Origin: Symbiodinium natans | Lineage: Eukaryota > Sar > Dinophyceae > Suessiales > Symbiodiniaceae | Direction: 5' to 3' | Length of the DNA: 32,500 nt | Assembly (NCBI GenBank): GCA_905221605.1 | Contig: CAJNDS010001968.1 | Coordinates: forward strand, 584,093 to 616,592 | Shown here: piece by piece, positions 1 to 8,404 of the stretch | Position numbering within the stretch: the first letter of the stretch is position 1 | How the letters are laid out: each line of letters begins with the position of its first letter | Position numbers and translations under genes: made by a program | Notes under the pieces: model-generated | The model's input: only the letters and a program-made list of their open reading frames with translations | What the model was told of the DNA's origin: nothing | Database searches by the model: none

Positions 1-70
1 CCTAAAAACCTAAAACCCTAAAACCCTAAAACCCTAAAACCCTAAAACCCTAAACCCTAAAGCCCTTAAA
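1..70 (-). repeat. CCCTAAA array at window start
   Basis: About eight units of CCCTAAA/CCCTAAAA, imperfect. Interstitial, since coding-like sequence follows within 200 bases; nothing shows that this is a chromosome end. Confidence 0.85.
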
Positions 71-175
71 CCCTGGTGCATGTTTTGGGTTTTAGGACTC
101 AGGGATTGGCTGCGACAGCGCTTTGAGAGTGTAGCATAGGGGCATGAATATTTAGTTAGAAAAGGGTTTGCGGTG

Positions 176-236
176 TTGTTATTATTATTATTGTTATTAT
201 TGTTATTGTTATTATTAGTATGATTATTATAGTATA
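176..236. repeat. TTA/TTG trinucleotide microsatellite
   Basis: TTATTATTATTG-type triplets just before the acceptor at 245. A (TTA)n run also lies at 24979-25006. Confidence 0.8.
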
Positions 237-245
237 CTTACACAG

Positions 246-369
246 GGAGCAGAAGGGAATACCATTAATAACTATTCCGACCCCCTATATTGTTGGACTT
301 GATGTGGTGGAAGCCAAGGGTCTGCTTGTTGCCCGGCATGAACTAGTCTGCGAAGGACGCTTCTTGGGG
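246..369 (+). CDS. Unidentified exon, GIPLITIPTPYIVGLDVVEA
   Basis: Acceptor acttacacag|G after a T/A-rich tract, 124 nt open, then donor gtttag formed by the first unit of a TTTAGGG array. It encodes EQKGIPLITIPTPYIVGLDV and EAKGLLVARHELVCEGRF. I do not recognise the family. Protein-like composition and clear borders support an exon. Confidence 0.5.
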
Positions 370-469
370 GTTTAGGGTTTAGGGTTTAGGGTTTAGGGTT
401 TAGGGTTCCGCGCTTGGCCCGAAGTCCTGGTCAGGCCGGCGTTGGCTCGACCCCACTCTCGGCGTCCAG

Positions 470-498
470 GGCGCTACTCCACCACTCATGGACAGCCG
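470..498 (+). CDS. Possible micro-exon GATPPLMDSR
   Basis: Acceptor ggcgtccag, donor gtttag again made by an array unit, encoding GATPPLMDS in phase with the exon at 246. Short, with other frames possible. Confidence 0.25.
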
Positions 499-896
499 GT
501 TTAGGGTTAAGGGTTTAAGGTTTAGGGTTTAGGGTTTAGGGTTTTGGGCCAGTCATGCAGTTTAGGCCTTCGGTTTTTTTTTGAGCTTAGAGTTTAGGCT
601 TTTGGCTTGCCATGCAGTTTAGGCCTTAGGTTTTTTCTTTGATGGGCTTAGAGTTTAGGCTTTGGGCTTGCCATGGTTTAGGCCTTAGGGTTTTTCATGG
701 GCTTAGAATAGTTTCGGCTTTGGGCTTGCATTTTTTGCAGGCGTGCGGGGATATGTGGGCTGTTCTCTAAATTGGGGTCCCTCTTTTAAGGCGCGGCCCC
801 TATTATTTAGGGTACCCAAGAAGGGACCGGCATGTAGAGAGCTCACCATGTTTATTTGAGGGATTCATGTTTAGGGTGTTGGAGGGTGGCCTTCAG

Positions 897-953
897 AGAA
901 TCGACTTGCCGATCTCTGTTTCTGTTTCGCTGAAGTCAAAGGAACTCGTGGAA
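897..953 (+). CDS. Unidentified exon, RIDLPISVSVSLKSKELVE
   Basis: Acceptor gccttcag. The frame encodes RIDLPISVSVSLKSKELVE and stays open to about 1038. Donors GTGGAA (948) and GTGCCA (954) both occur. Family unknown. Confidence 0.4.
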
Positions 954-1080
954 GTGCCAGAGACAGAATGGCCCTTATACTACCTTAAGGATCCCAGAAA
1001 AGGGTCCCCAAACCCAATGGTACCACCTTAAGGGTACCAGGAAAATCCCTACAAAGAAGGTAATTCGTGGCTTGGTGCAG

Positions 1081-1149
1081 TCTGTGTCTGAAATGTCGGC
1101 ATCTAGGACTCCGGGATCATCGGATTTTGAGATTTCGGGCACAGGGCTT
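1081..1149 (+). CDS. Unidentified exon, SVSEMSASRTPGSSDFEISG
   Basis: Acceptor ttggtgcag, 23 codons in phase 0/0, donor gtgggc. Ser/Thr-rich SVSEMSASRTPGSSDFEIS suggests a flexible, possibly phosphorylated linker. A 19-nt possible micro-exon (ENPYKE) lies just before it at 1041-1059. A long minus-strand open frame over this stretch is taken as its shadow. Confidence 0.45.
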
Positions 1150-1243
1150 GTGGGCGTTGGAGTCCAAATTCCTAGCCAATCCCTTGTAGCACCCTTCTGC
1201 TGAAGCGGACAGAAGCACATCTCACTGGTCCTCTCAACAGCAG

Positions 1244-1277
1244 GCAAGATGCTGCATGTTGAGCTTAAGCTAAGGCC
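1244..1277 (+). CDS. Unidentified exon, KMLHVELKLR
   Basis: Acceptor aacagcag, canonical donor gtaagg, encoding KMLHVELKLR in the only sensible frame. Short but with good splice sites. Confidence 0.4.
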
Positions 1278-1531
1278 GTAAGGGTAGCCCTGCCAGGGGA
1301 TATAGGGTTTAGGGCTTAGAGCTTAGGGTTTAGGGTTTAGGGTTTACGGTTTAGCACTGTGGTGCACAGACAGCACTCCCAATCATCCTAATACACCCGG
1401 GTTCAGGAGGTTGAGGGTTAGGGTCAGAACCCTAAACCCTAAACCCTAAACGCTAAACCCTAAACCCTAAACCCTAAACCCTAAACACCCTGTAAACGTA
1501 AGATCTCATACTCATGCCCAATTTTCACGAG

Positions 1532-1602
1532 GAGCCTGGGTGGGGACGCGAGAGGACACTGCTTGGAGGCCTTTGACCTTGAGATGTCAAGTTTGTTTTG
1601 TG
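1532..1602 (+). CDS. Unidentified exon, SLGGDARGHCLEAFDLEMSS
   Basis: It lies between a CCCTAAA array and a TTTAGGG array. Acceptor ttcacgag, donor gtttag from the array, encoding SLGGDARGHCLEAFDLEMSS then LFC. Family not recognised. Confidence 0.42.
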
Positions 1603-1670
1603 GTTTAGGGTTTAGGGTTTAGGGCTTAGGGCTTAGGGCTTAGGGCTTAGGGTTCGAAGGTTGGACCCAT

Positions 1671-1903
1671 GGGCCCTTGGTATGGTCCCTCTTACGGTTT
1701 TCAAGCGTTCCGAAGTATGGGCCCTTTTCTTTGTCATAGTTGGGTAACATTTCACATTTTTGAGGGTACTGAAACCCAATAAGGAATAACAATTTGAGTT
1801 TTTATATCATCCCAACAATGAACTAGTTATTATGTACAGCGTATACAAGGGTTATATAACGGGGACCTAAATTCAGGGCCCATACTTCGGATCCCCTAAA
1901 AGG
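1671..1903. mobile_element. Inverted-repeat element, GGGCCCATACTTCGG family, copy 1
   Basis: CCGAAGTATGGGCCC at 1710 pairs with GGGCCCATACTTCGG at 1877. The interior includes a second repeat (1736-1832) also found at 12418-12525, so it is a composite or nested copy. Confidence 0.6.
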
Positions 1904-1978
1904 TGAAATTGCGGTTCACTACGTCATATTCAGGGGCGCCCGGCTAGAACTGGAGGCCACCCTGTTGTCCTGTATCAG

Positions 1979-2031
1979 GACCCGGGTTCAGGGCGCCCGG
2001 CCAGAACCCGCCCACATCGAGCCACCAACGG
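1979..2031 (+). CDS. Possible exon, frame uncertain
   Basis: Acceptor ctgtatcag, donor gtttcg before a TTTAGGG-type array. GC-rich, with three open frames, one giving TRVQGARPEPAHIEPPT. A 17-base motif ggcgcccggc-agaac occurs twice here. Weak. Confidence 0.25.
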
Positions 2032-2086
2032 GTTTCGGGCTTCGCGTTTGGGGTTTAGGTCTAGGTTCGGGTTTAGGGTTCTATAG

Positions 2087-2183
2087 GGCCTCACCACTTA
2101 ACATCATCCGCCTCTTCATGCATCGGGCATCCCTGCTGGCGAACGGAGCATCCGAGGACTTTTCTCAGCCTCCCCAAGCCTAG
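2087..2183 (+). CDS. Possible terminal exon, NIIRLFMHRASLLANGASED
   Basis: Acceptor ttctatag|G, encoding ASPLNIIRLFMHRASLLANG and ASEDFSQPPQA, then TAG followed at once by AATAAA. This could end a gene; polyadenylation signals are poorly conserved in dinoflagellates, so the AATAAA may be chance. Family unknown. Confidence 0.4.
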
Positions 2184-2541
2184 AATAAAGGAGCCCACAC
2201 AATCAATACTTTGTCCAAATTGAATATAAGCCACCCGAAGCAGCCATTCTAGTTGATTAGGCCCCTAATATTAACCTGCAGGATTGGGCACTGGTCAGCT
2301 TGAAAGCATTATCCGCCCTCAGAATACAGTACAATGTTCCTTCCCAAAATCTCGTGTATTCCTTCCCCCCTGCTCCCCCTCCTGACAATCACGTCAGGGT
2401 GGTGCTGGGATACACGGTTTAGAGTGTTTGGGAGGCTACGCAAGATTATGCGTTTGAAAGTGCAGGGTTTAGGGTTTCAAGGTTTCAGGGTTCAGAGTTT
2501 AGGGCTTCGGGATTTTGAGAGGGTGACATCCTGGAAACGAG

Positions 2542-2605
2542 GTTGCGGTGCCCGACAAGCCGAGAAGACACAGTCTTCGCATGAACAGCAGTTTCGCGCT
2601 CCCGG
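2542..2605 (+). CDS. Possible exon, VAVPDKPRRHSLRMNSSFAL
   Basis: Acceptor aaacgag, donor gtgaat, encoding VAVPDKPRRHSLRMNSSFAL. The frame continues with GEYFAAAAWKTLAQ if not spliced. R-R-H-S-L looks like a basophilic kinase site. The minus strand is also open here. Array polarity is reversed (TTTAGGG left, CCCTAAA right). Confidence 0.4.
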
Positions 2606-2689
2606 GTGAATACTTTGCTGCGGCCGCCTGGAAGACATTGGCCCAGAACCCAACCCTAATCCCTACACCCTAAACCCTAAACAGCAGCC

Positions 2690-3550
2690 TTAGACCTGTC
2701 TACGCCTTGCTGTAAATCGGCGGGGACTTCAAAACCCTGTAAGGGCAGTTGTTTGAAATGATGCTAAACAGAAGGCTGCCTTCAACCATCGGAACCCCTG
2801 AGGGAACCCAAACCCTGAACCCTAGACAATTTCCCCAATAAAAGAAATGAGGGGCAAATTTTGGCTTCACCAATTCTTTGACTGGATCTTATTTTGCCTG
2901 TTTAATTGAGCTATAAGGAGTGAAGATATGACTGACGCATGAACTCAATTGAACAACAAACAAAATTAGGAAAGGAATGAAGAAGCCCCCCATATTATGA
3001 TGTTAGGAGAATAAGCGTGCATTCTTTACCTTCATTCTCATACCACTATAATGGGGTAGTAAAGTACACTACAAATGACCCGGGCAAAATAGAATTAAAG
3101 CAGTGAGCCCCGGAATTATTCGAAGAAAAAAGAAGTGTACAATATTAATATTACGGGCGTATGAAATGAAATGAACTAGCCCGTATCATGAATAGTGTGA
3201 ACGGACGCACGGCGGCTGCAAGGCTAGGAAAGGTTACACCCTAATTACCCTCAACCCTACATCCTAGTTACCCTAAACCCTATGAATCCTAAACCCCTCC
3301 CAGGTTTCCGTCTACACCCTGAACCTTACACCCAATACCCTTCTACCCCTAGACCCTCAACCCTAAACCCTACCCCACGAAGGTTCCCATCTAAACTCCA
3401 AACCTTGAATCCTAAACCCCAAACCCGAAACCCTAAACCCTAAACCCTCCAGAACGTTCCCATCTAAACCCTAAATCCTAAACCCTAAACCCTAAACCCT
3501 CCCGAAGGTTCGCATCTAAACCCTGAACCCTGAACCCTAAACCCTAAACC
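2690..3550. repeat. Intronic stretch: degenerate CCCTAAA tracts and an AT-rich core
   Basis: 3237-3553 is a long degenerate C-strand tract with the phrase AGGTTC-CATCTAAAC repeated at 3302, 3380, 3446 and 3496, a higher-order unit of about 60-70 bp. 2830-3200 is AT-rich single-copy DNA in which I see nothing. Confidence 0.7.
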
Positions 3551-3553
3551 CAG

Positions 3554-3597
3554 GACGTGACGCTGAACTCGGAGAAGCTTAGCATCCTCGAGAAGCA
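3554..3597 (+). CDS. EF-hand exon, first part
   Basis: A C-strand array ends in taaacccag and the exon follows at once: DVTLNSEKLSILEKQ, donor gtgacc, phase 2. It joins in phase to the exon at 3978 so that LSILEKQYERLDSESNGKVV reads through as entering helix plus calcium loop. TTTAGGG array downstream. Confidence 0.55.
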
Positions 3598-3845
3598 GTG
3601 ACCCAAAGCAGCCTTTTCTTGGGAGGCTTAGGGTTCAGGGTTCAGGGTTTAGGGTTTAGGGTTTGGGGCTTGGGGTTTGGGGTTTGGGGTATGGGGTTTT
3701 GGGGTTTTGGGGTTTTAGCTGTCAGGGTTTAGGGTTCAGATTTGAGGGTGCGGCTTGGAGGGGTCTTTGGCGAACCAGAGCAAGCAGTGGCTTAAGGGGG
3801 ACCCGCGGCAATCTTTCCTTCCAGGCCCAAGCTTGTCCGAAGCCC

Positions 3846-3898
3846 TAAACCCTAACCCCTAAACCCCTAAACCCCTAAACCCCTAAACCCCTAAACCG
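3846..3898 (-). repeat. CCCCTAAA octamer array
   Basis: Local run of the 8-mer CCCCTAAA instead of the heptamer, just upstream of the EF-hand exon. Related C4 or C3 runs lie at 13100-13145 (CCCCTAA). Confidence 0.8.
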
Positions 3899-3977
3899 CC
3901 TAAACCCTTAACCCTTAACCCGACCCTTGAGCCTTAACCCCGACACCGCCAGCGCCTAATTGCGGAAGTCGCAAGAG

Positions 3978-4035
3978 GTACGAGCGACTGGACAGTGAGA
4001 GCAACGGCAAGGTCGTCACCGGCGACCTCAAACGA
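3978..4035 (+). CDS. EF-hand exon, calcium-binding loop
   Basis: It encodes YERLDSESNGKVVTGDLKR. The 12-residue loop DSESNGKVVTGD has D1, E3, N5, G6, V8 and D12, a plausible EF-hand with Asp instead of the usual Glu at position 12. Acceptor gcaagag|G, donor gtgccc. It may belong to a calcium-sensing protein or to the N-terminal part of the downstream channel gene. Confidence 0.6.
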
Positions 4036-4134
4036 GTGCCCAGCAGAATTGAGAAGCCTCAAGATGTCAAACCCTAAGTCCTAAACCCTAAACCCTAAAC
4101 CCTAAACCCTAAACTGTTCAGGTTCTTATTTTAG

Positions 4135-4173
4135 GGTTTCCTGTTTGTGGCCTGCAAGGCTTTGAGTATATTG
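4135..4173 (+). CDS. Unidentified exon, GFLFVACKALSIL
   Basis: Acceptor tattttag|G, canonical donor gtgagg, phase 0/0, encoding GFLFVACKALSIL. It continues the EF-hand exon in phase as a hydrophobic helix. Confidence 0.45.
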
Positions 4174-4267
4174 GTGAGGTGTTAGGGTGTTTGTTGCTAG
4201 ACTGAGCACGAACGCTAGACTTCCTCACGGCTTGAAAAGACATGGGGATTTCCGCAATTCGGGGTAC

Positions 4268-4424
4268 CGTATTGGAGGCCCTTCGTATGGTGCCTTACCC
4301 TTGTTTATAGGGGTCCGCAGTATGGGCCCTTAATATATAGAGTGTATATACGGGCTATATAAAAGGGTCCCCAATTAAGGGCCCATACTTCGGACTCTAG
4401 ATAAGATATTCGGGGTCCCTTATT
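4268..4424. mobile_element. GGGCCCATACTTCGG family, copy 2
   Basis: GGAGGCCCTTCGTATGG, GCAGTATGGGCCCTTAA, then TTAAGGGCCCATACTTCGG. Same arms as copy 1 with a TATA-rich middle. Confidence 0.6.
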
Positions 4425-4632
4425 CTCGTAAACTCCCATATCTTCTCAGTCACATGATAAGGCGCCTGGTCAACACCTCCCTAAAACCTGTGAACGGTAA
4501 ACCCTCTGAGTTTAGGCTTTGCGGTTTAGGGTTTAGGTTACCCGCATGGAAGTAGACAGGGACCCTCCAAGGAGAGCCCCCTTTTGGCTTACTAGGTAGG
4601 CTTTTGCTGTATACTCTGAGGGTAGTTTCCTG

Positions 4633-4750
4633 GGCCCTTAAAATGGTCCTTTACGTCCTTTTAAAGGGTTCTGCTGCATGGGCCTTTAATTTGTATAGGG
4701 TATGTGAGGGGTGCCCTTTTAAGCGCCCAGACTAAGGGACCATGTAACTA
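4633..4750. mobile_element. Related element before MITE copy 1
   Basis: GGGCCCTTAAAATGGTCCTTT then TGCATGGGCCTTTAAT and a right end AAGGGACCATGTAACTACCC that recurs at 10316-10335. A diverged member of the same family. Confidence 0.5.
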
Positions 4751-4756
4751 CCCTTA

Positions 4757-4876
4757 CAGGGTGGGGCCCCCTTACGATACTAACTGTAGTTAAGGGACTT
4801 ATAACCTAACTTAGGGTCCTTATAACCCAATTTAGGGCCCTTATAACTCTACTTATAACTAGGGGGCCCCACCCTG
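4757..4876 (+). mobile_element. 120-bp TA-flanked MITE, copy 1
   Basis: Ends CAGGGTGGGGCCCCC and its complement, flanked by TA on both sides. The interior holds three to four degenerate steps of about 23 bp around CTTATAAC-TTAGGG. Non-coding and nearly identical to four other copies in the window. TA flanks suggest a Tc1/mariner-type target duplication (inference). Confidence 0.88.
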
Positions 4877-4913
4877 TAGATATACCTACATTCTCCTTTC
4901 ATGGGCTTCCGAG

Positions 4914-4946
4914 GATCTCATTGTTGGAGCTGTTCTTTGTTCAGAG
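4914..4946 (+). CDS. Unidentified exon, DLIVGAVLCSE
   Basis: Acceptor ttccgag|G and a GC donor at 4947, phase 0/0, encoding DLIVGAVLCSE. It continues the chain from 4173. It follows a 120-bp TA-flanked element closely. Confidence 0.35.
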
Positions 4947-4980
4947 GCTTCAAAGGCACAACCTCGACTATAGGTGCCAG

Positions 4981-5007
4981 AAGTATCATGAACTTTTGCT
5001 TCGAGCT
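4981..5007 (+). CDS. Unidentified micro-exon, KYHELLLRA
   Basis: Acceptor gtgccag, donor gtgacc, phase 0/0, encoding KYHELLLRA. A CCCTAAA array starts a few bases after the donor. Confidence 0.35.
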
Positions 5008-5098
5008 GTGACCTTAAACCCTAAACCCTAAACCCTAAACCCTAAACCCTAAACCCTAAACTCTAAACCCAAGATATTTTCTTCGCTCATCCCCACAG

Positions 5099-5173
5099 AG
5101 CCATCCTGCCATGTCATTCCGGAAGATTCGCCGCAGGCTTCTGTTGCGAGACTCTCCGCGGAATTCTCTGAGG
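5099..5173 (+). CDS. Unidentified exon, basic SHPAMSFRKIRRRLLLRD
   Basis: Acceptor atccccacag, donor gtgggc, 25 codons in phase 0/0. The in-phase frame gives the very basic SHPAMSFRKIRRRLLLRD; another frame gives the acidic HVIPEDSPQASVARLSAEF. Frame choice rests on phase only. Confidence 0.4.
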
Positions 5174-5267
5174 GTGGGCACTGCAGGGATACTCCCCGAA
5201 ACCCTAAACCCTAAACCCTAAACCCTAAACCCTAAACCCTAAACCCGAAATCGGTGAGACTCGCCAG

Positions 5268-5333
5268 AAACCAGGCCCAAGAGACTGGGGCGGGACACCG
5301 GGGCGAAGAGGCGAGGAGCATGGCCGCCCACGG
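5268..5333 (+). CDS. Possible exon, frame uncertain
   Basis: Acceptor actcgccag, donor gttggg, 66 nt. Phase 0 reads KPGPRDWGGTPGRRGEEH; the alternative NQAQETGAGHRGEEARSMAA looks more protein-like. GC-rich, preceded by a C-strand array. Confidence 0.35.
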
Positions 5334-5391
5334 GTTGGGAAACAGGAACACGACACTATTATTACGAGTAGATAAAGGGACCAGGGTTTTT

Positions 5392-5487
5392 CTCCTTAGT
5401 AGTAGAGTAGGTAACCTTCAGCCTTTTTGGGGTAATCCCTATATAATCCAATGGTTAACCTTCAGTTCCCTAGGGGACTGGACAACC
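5392..5487. repeat. TTAGTAGTAG-GTAGGTAA repeat, copy 1
   Basis: CCTTAGTAGTAGAGTAGGTA, CCTTTTTGGGGTAATCCCTA, TTAACCTTCAGTTCCCTAGG and GACTGGACAACC match 29150-29253. It lies inside an open frame, which argues that the frame is not one protein. Confidence 0.65.
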
Positions 5488-5640
5488 ATGTCTCTGCAAG
5501 CCCAACGAGTGGAGTTGTGGGCTTACGCTTTACCCCAAAGAGTGCTGTGCAATTGGGCTCTATTCTATGCCCTGAACCAAAACACTGCCAACTCCCCTCC
5601 TGAAACTCTCCTCCACCCCAAACCTCAACCCACAACCCAG

Positions 5641-5709
5641 GTGGTAAACACGTACGCGGGCGGATGGGAGGTGGAGGACATGCTGCTGCCCCAGCTGTTG
5701 GGGCGTCAG
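5641..5709 (+). CDS. Unidentified exon, VVNTYAGGWEVEDMLLPQLL
   Basis: Acceptor cacaacccag, donor gttttt, 23 codons in phase 0/0: VVNTYAGGWEVEDMLLPQLL then GRQ. Strongly protein-like, but the family is not recognised. A frame of 163 codons runs through it from 5254, but it crosses repeat copies and I do not take it as one protein. Confidence 0.55.
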
Positions 5710-5843
5710 GTTTTTTTTGGGAAAAAATGGGGCTTTGTTGGGTAGGCCCTTGCGACGTTTTGTAGTTCCTCTTGTTCTTGTCGGGTTTATGCCAAAAAAC
5801 CCTAGACCCTTAAACCCTACTCTACACCTAAACCCGGGCCTAC

Positions 5844-5915
5844 ATGGCCACGTTTAATATCCTTGGCACTCGCACCACTTCAATGTCCCCAACAAGGGGC
5901 CGACGACTTGGGGCG
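5844..5915 (+). CDS. Possible first coding exon (ATG), MATFNILGTRTTSMSPTRGR
   Basis: No AG acceptor lies in the C-strand array before it, but an ATG at 5844 opens MATFNILGTRTTSMSPTRGR and RLGA, then donor gtttag from a TTTAGGG array, phase 0. It could be the first coding exon of the downstream gene. Speculative. Confidence 0.35.
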
Positions 5916-6087
5916 GTTTAGGGTTTAAGGTTTAGGGTTTAGGGTTTAGGGTTTAGGGTTTAGGGTTTAGGGTGGGTACTTTTGTAACCCCAATTGTGGC
6001 TGCACTTATAAGTCCCCGAAGTCCCCGAAGTAGGTTCTAAGCAGACTGATATTTTGGGGTGGGTTAGCAGTTGCGGTGACTGTGCGT

Positions 6088-6300
6088 AATATAGGGTTCG
6101 GAATCATTGCCAATAATATTCCCTTTATGGCCCCTTTGTAACTCTACTATAATTCCCCCCCCCCCCCCCCAACAAAAAAAAAATAAGATTCCTGAACCCT
6201 TAACCCTAAACCCTAAACCCTGAACCCTGAACCCTGAACCCTGAACCCTAAAATCATTATTCAGGCCCCTGTATTAGAGGGGGAGGTTCGGTCTGAATAC
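6088..6300. mobile_element. Poly-C-bearing element, copy 1
   Basis: AATAATATTCCCTTTA, a poly-C tract (6151-6170) followed by AACAAAAAA, then ATTATTCAGGCCCCTGTA and GGGGGAGGTTCGG. The same order occurs at 26600-26800. A CCCTAAA/CCCTGAA array sits inside this copy. Confidence 0.55.
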
Positions 6301-6451
6301 TTGGACCGTGGCCTTGATGGTAGTTCTTTCTTGGTTGGTTTTGGGTTTTGGGTTTAGGGTTTTGGGTTTTGGGTTTTGGGTTTTAGGGTTTAGGGTTTAG
6401 GCTTTAGGGTTTAGGGTTTAGGGTTTAGGGTTTAGGGTTTAGTGTGCCAAG

Positions 6452-6490
6452 GACAATGCATTTCATACTACTCAGAATGTTTACTTGGAG
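6452..6490 (+). CDS. Possible exon, DNAFHTTQNVYLE
   Basis: Acceptor gtgccaag|G, donor gttcat, phase 0/0, encoding DNAFHTTQNVYLE. A TTTAGGG array lies just upstream and no array follows at once. Confidence 0.35.
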
Positions 6491-7055
6491 GTTCATGGGT
6501 ACTGATAAGCAGGGTTACAAGTATGGTAACTATAGCTCTAACCTAAAAACCCTAGACCCTAGACCCTAAACACTAACTACCCATGACCTTCAAAGTTTGG
6601 GTTCGAGATTACGGCTTCGTGTTTTATAGGTCTAGGGCTTAGGGTCGTCGAGGGCGCGACGCACAGGAGCCCGTAAGTTTATGCTCAGTCAGGTCTAAAC
6701 CCTAAACCCTAAACACTAAACCCTAAACCCTAAACCCGAAAAACCCGCAGCCTAAACGCCTAAGCTTTTGGGGGTTTCCTAAGCCTAGACACCAGCTTCC
6801 CCAAGACTTGAAGGCCAAAAAGGCCCTAAACCCTACAACCCTACAGCCCTAAAGGCCCCAAATGCCTAAAACACCCTAAAGCTCGACAAGCCTTAAACTC
6901 AACTGGGGGCTTCCTAAATTTTGGGTACCTTATCGGGGTCCGTATTCAACCCTAAACAAACCCTAAACCCTAAACTCTAAACCCTAAACCCTAAACCCTA
7001 AACCCTAAACTCAACTTGGAATTCAACAAGGTTGGGTCTACTTCGTGTCCTCAGC

Positions 7056-7112
7056 GGCCTTTCCAAGCCAGAGAAGAGCATCAGCTCCAAGCTGCTTGCC
7101 TGGATTTGAGGT
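7056..7112 (+). CDS. Possible exon near SKPEKSISSKLLAW
   Basis: Acceptor gtgtcctcag, then three open frames; the most protein-like gives GLSKPEKSISSKLLAWI with a GA or GT donor near 7106-7113. CCCTAAA array upstream, TTTAGGG array downstream. Confidence 0.35.
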
Positions 7113-7118
7113 TAGGGC

Positions 7119-7212
7119 CGGTTTAGGGTTTAGGGTTTAGGGTTTAGGGTTTAGGGTTTAGGGTTTAGGGGTCTAGGGGTCTAGGGTTTAGGGTTTAGGT
7201 TTTAGGGTTTAT
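7119..7212 (+). repeat. TTTAGGG array
   Basis: About eleven units, with GGGTCTA variants in the middle. It lies directly downstream of a candidate exon. Confidence 0.85.
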
Positions 7213-7363
7213 TTATAGGGCCCCGGATGCACGCGAAATCCTACAAAGATCGAGTTCATACTCCCCATGCCCCCTAGGATCAAACTACGCCAGAAGCCTC
7301 TTAGTTCCTAAGCCCCAAACCCTAAACCCAAAACTCAAAACCCATGATCTCTGGATCTTACAG

Positions 7364-7409
7364 CCCCAAAGCAGGAGACACCTAGGGCCCTCCTGGGCAT
7401 GTAGCTGTG
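7364..7409 (+). CDS. Possible exon with canonical GTAAGG donor
   Basis: Acceptor atcttacag, donor gtaagg. One frame reads QSRRHLGPSWACSCG. Splice sites are better than the coding signal. Confidence 0.25.
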
Positions 7410-7650
7410 GAGCGTAAGGTTGGGTTTAAGGGCTGTAGGGTTGAGAGGGTTGATAGGGTTTACACGGCAGAGTTTTCAGGGTTTAGGGCCTTGGGCTTTA
7501 GCTTTTGGGGTTCGGGGGATGAGGTTTCGGGCGTAGGTCTCAGGATTTAGGGTCTAGGGTAACCCTAAACCCTAAACCCTAAAAGCCCTAAGCCCTAACC
7601 CCTAACCCCTAAACCCCTAAACCCTAAACCGCGCGAAAGCTTTAGTGTTT

Positions 7651-7725
7651 AGGGACTTTGGTTTCCACCTGGGATTTCTGCCCTCCGAAGCCATGTTCGG
7701 AGCCTTTCGGGCACCAAGCACCCCA
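7651..7725 (+). CDS. Possible exon, DFGFHLGFLPSEAMFGAFRA
   Basis: Acceptor gtgtttag|G, encoding DFGFHLGFLPSEAMFGAFRA; the end is not clear. Protein-like and flanked by C-strand arrays on both sides. Confidence 0.35.
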
Positions 7726-7827
7726 AAGCCCCTGAACCCTAAACACTAGACTCCAGTCCTAAACCCCAAACCCCAGACTCTACACTCTAAACCCTGAACC
7801 CCTAAACCCCCCCACCCTATGTTTCAG

Positions 7828-7916
7828 ACCGGAGGGCCCTGTGGGTCCGTGTTCGTCGCGTTCCCTTGCCTAAGGATGAAGAAGTTGCGGAATCAAGCGG
7901 CCTGGCGGCAGCAAAG
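7828..7916 (+). CDS. Unidentified exon, RRALWVRVRRVPLPKDEEVA
   Basis: Acceptor tatgtttcag, donor gtgcaa, encoding RRALWVRVRRVPLPKDEEVA and ESSGLAAAK. Basic then acidic, likely cytosolic. CCCTAAA variants upstream, TTTAGGG variants downstream. Codon third positions favour G/C in this frame. Confidence 0.55.
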
Positions 7917-8119
7917 GTGCAAAAGCCTCTCTTGTAGGTTCTTTGGGGTTCAGGATTCCTAGGCTGTGTGATGCGAGGGTTTAAGATCTGGGGTGTAGGG
8001 GTTCTAGGGTTTAGGGTTCTAGGGTTTAGGATTTAGGGTTTAGGGTTTAGGGTTTAGGATTTAGGGTTTAGGGTTTAGGGTTTAGGGTTCAGGGTTCAGG
8101 GTTTCGGGTTTAGGGCTCA

Positions 8120-8144
8120 CAGGAAGTAGTTGTAGATCAACCTT
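8120..8144 (+). CDS. Possible micro-exon, EVVVDQPS
   Basis: Acceptor gctcacag|G, donor gtcttg, encoding EVVVDQPS. Right after a long TTTAGGG array. Confidence 0.28.
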
Positions 8145-8324
8145 CAGGTCTTGTCCTGACCGCTGAATCCTCTGTGTCTGTGCTTGTGTGTCTTCAGGGT
8201 TCAGGGTATTTCGTATGAACTAAACCAGAAACCCCAAGCCCCAAACCCCAGACCCCAAGCCCCAAACCCCAAACCTTAAACCCCAAACCCCTAAACCTTA
8301 AGCCCTAAACCCTAAACCCTGCAG

Positions 8325-8404
8325 CCGGAAGTCCACAAGCCTCCTCTCTGCGCACGAGGTCGAAGACAGTGTGGAGATCGACTTCGAGTCTTTCAAGGCT
8401 GAGG
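8325..8404 (+). CDS. Unidentified exon, STSLLSAHEVEDSVEIDFES
   Basis: A C-strand array ends in ccctgcag and the exon gives RKSTSLLSAHEVEDSVEIDF then ESFKAE, donor gtttgg. Acidic and helical. Two further frames are open but less protein-like. Confidence 0.5.

Larger units (their letters stand above)
5916..7055. repeat. Intronic arrays on both strands
   Basis: TTTAGGG at 5918-5972 and 6400-6442, TTTTGGG variant at 6338-6380, CCCTAAA at 6690-6738 and 6945-7012. A tiny possible exon (6644-6671, donor gtaagt) is too weak to list as coding. Confidence 0.75.

Noticed and set aside
1-70. Chromosome-end telomere
   Set aside because: Arrays of both strands occur across the whole window and exons start within 250 bases; these are interstitial repeats.
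2184-2189. AATAAA as a firm polyadenylation signal
   Set aside because: It follows a stop codon neatly, but such hexamers are frequent by chance and not a reliable signal in the suspected group.
5254-5745. 163-codon open frame on the + strand
   Set aside because: It crosses a dispersed repeat (5392-5487, second copy at 29150) and two better-bordered short exons; length is likely chance in GC-rich DNA.
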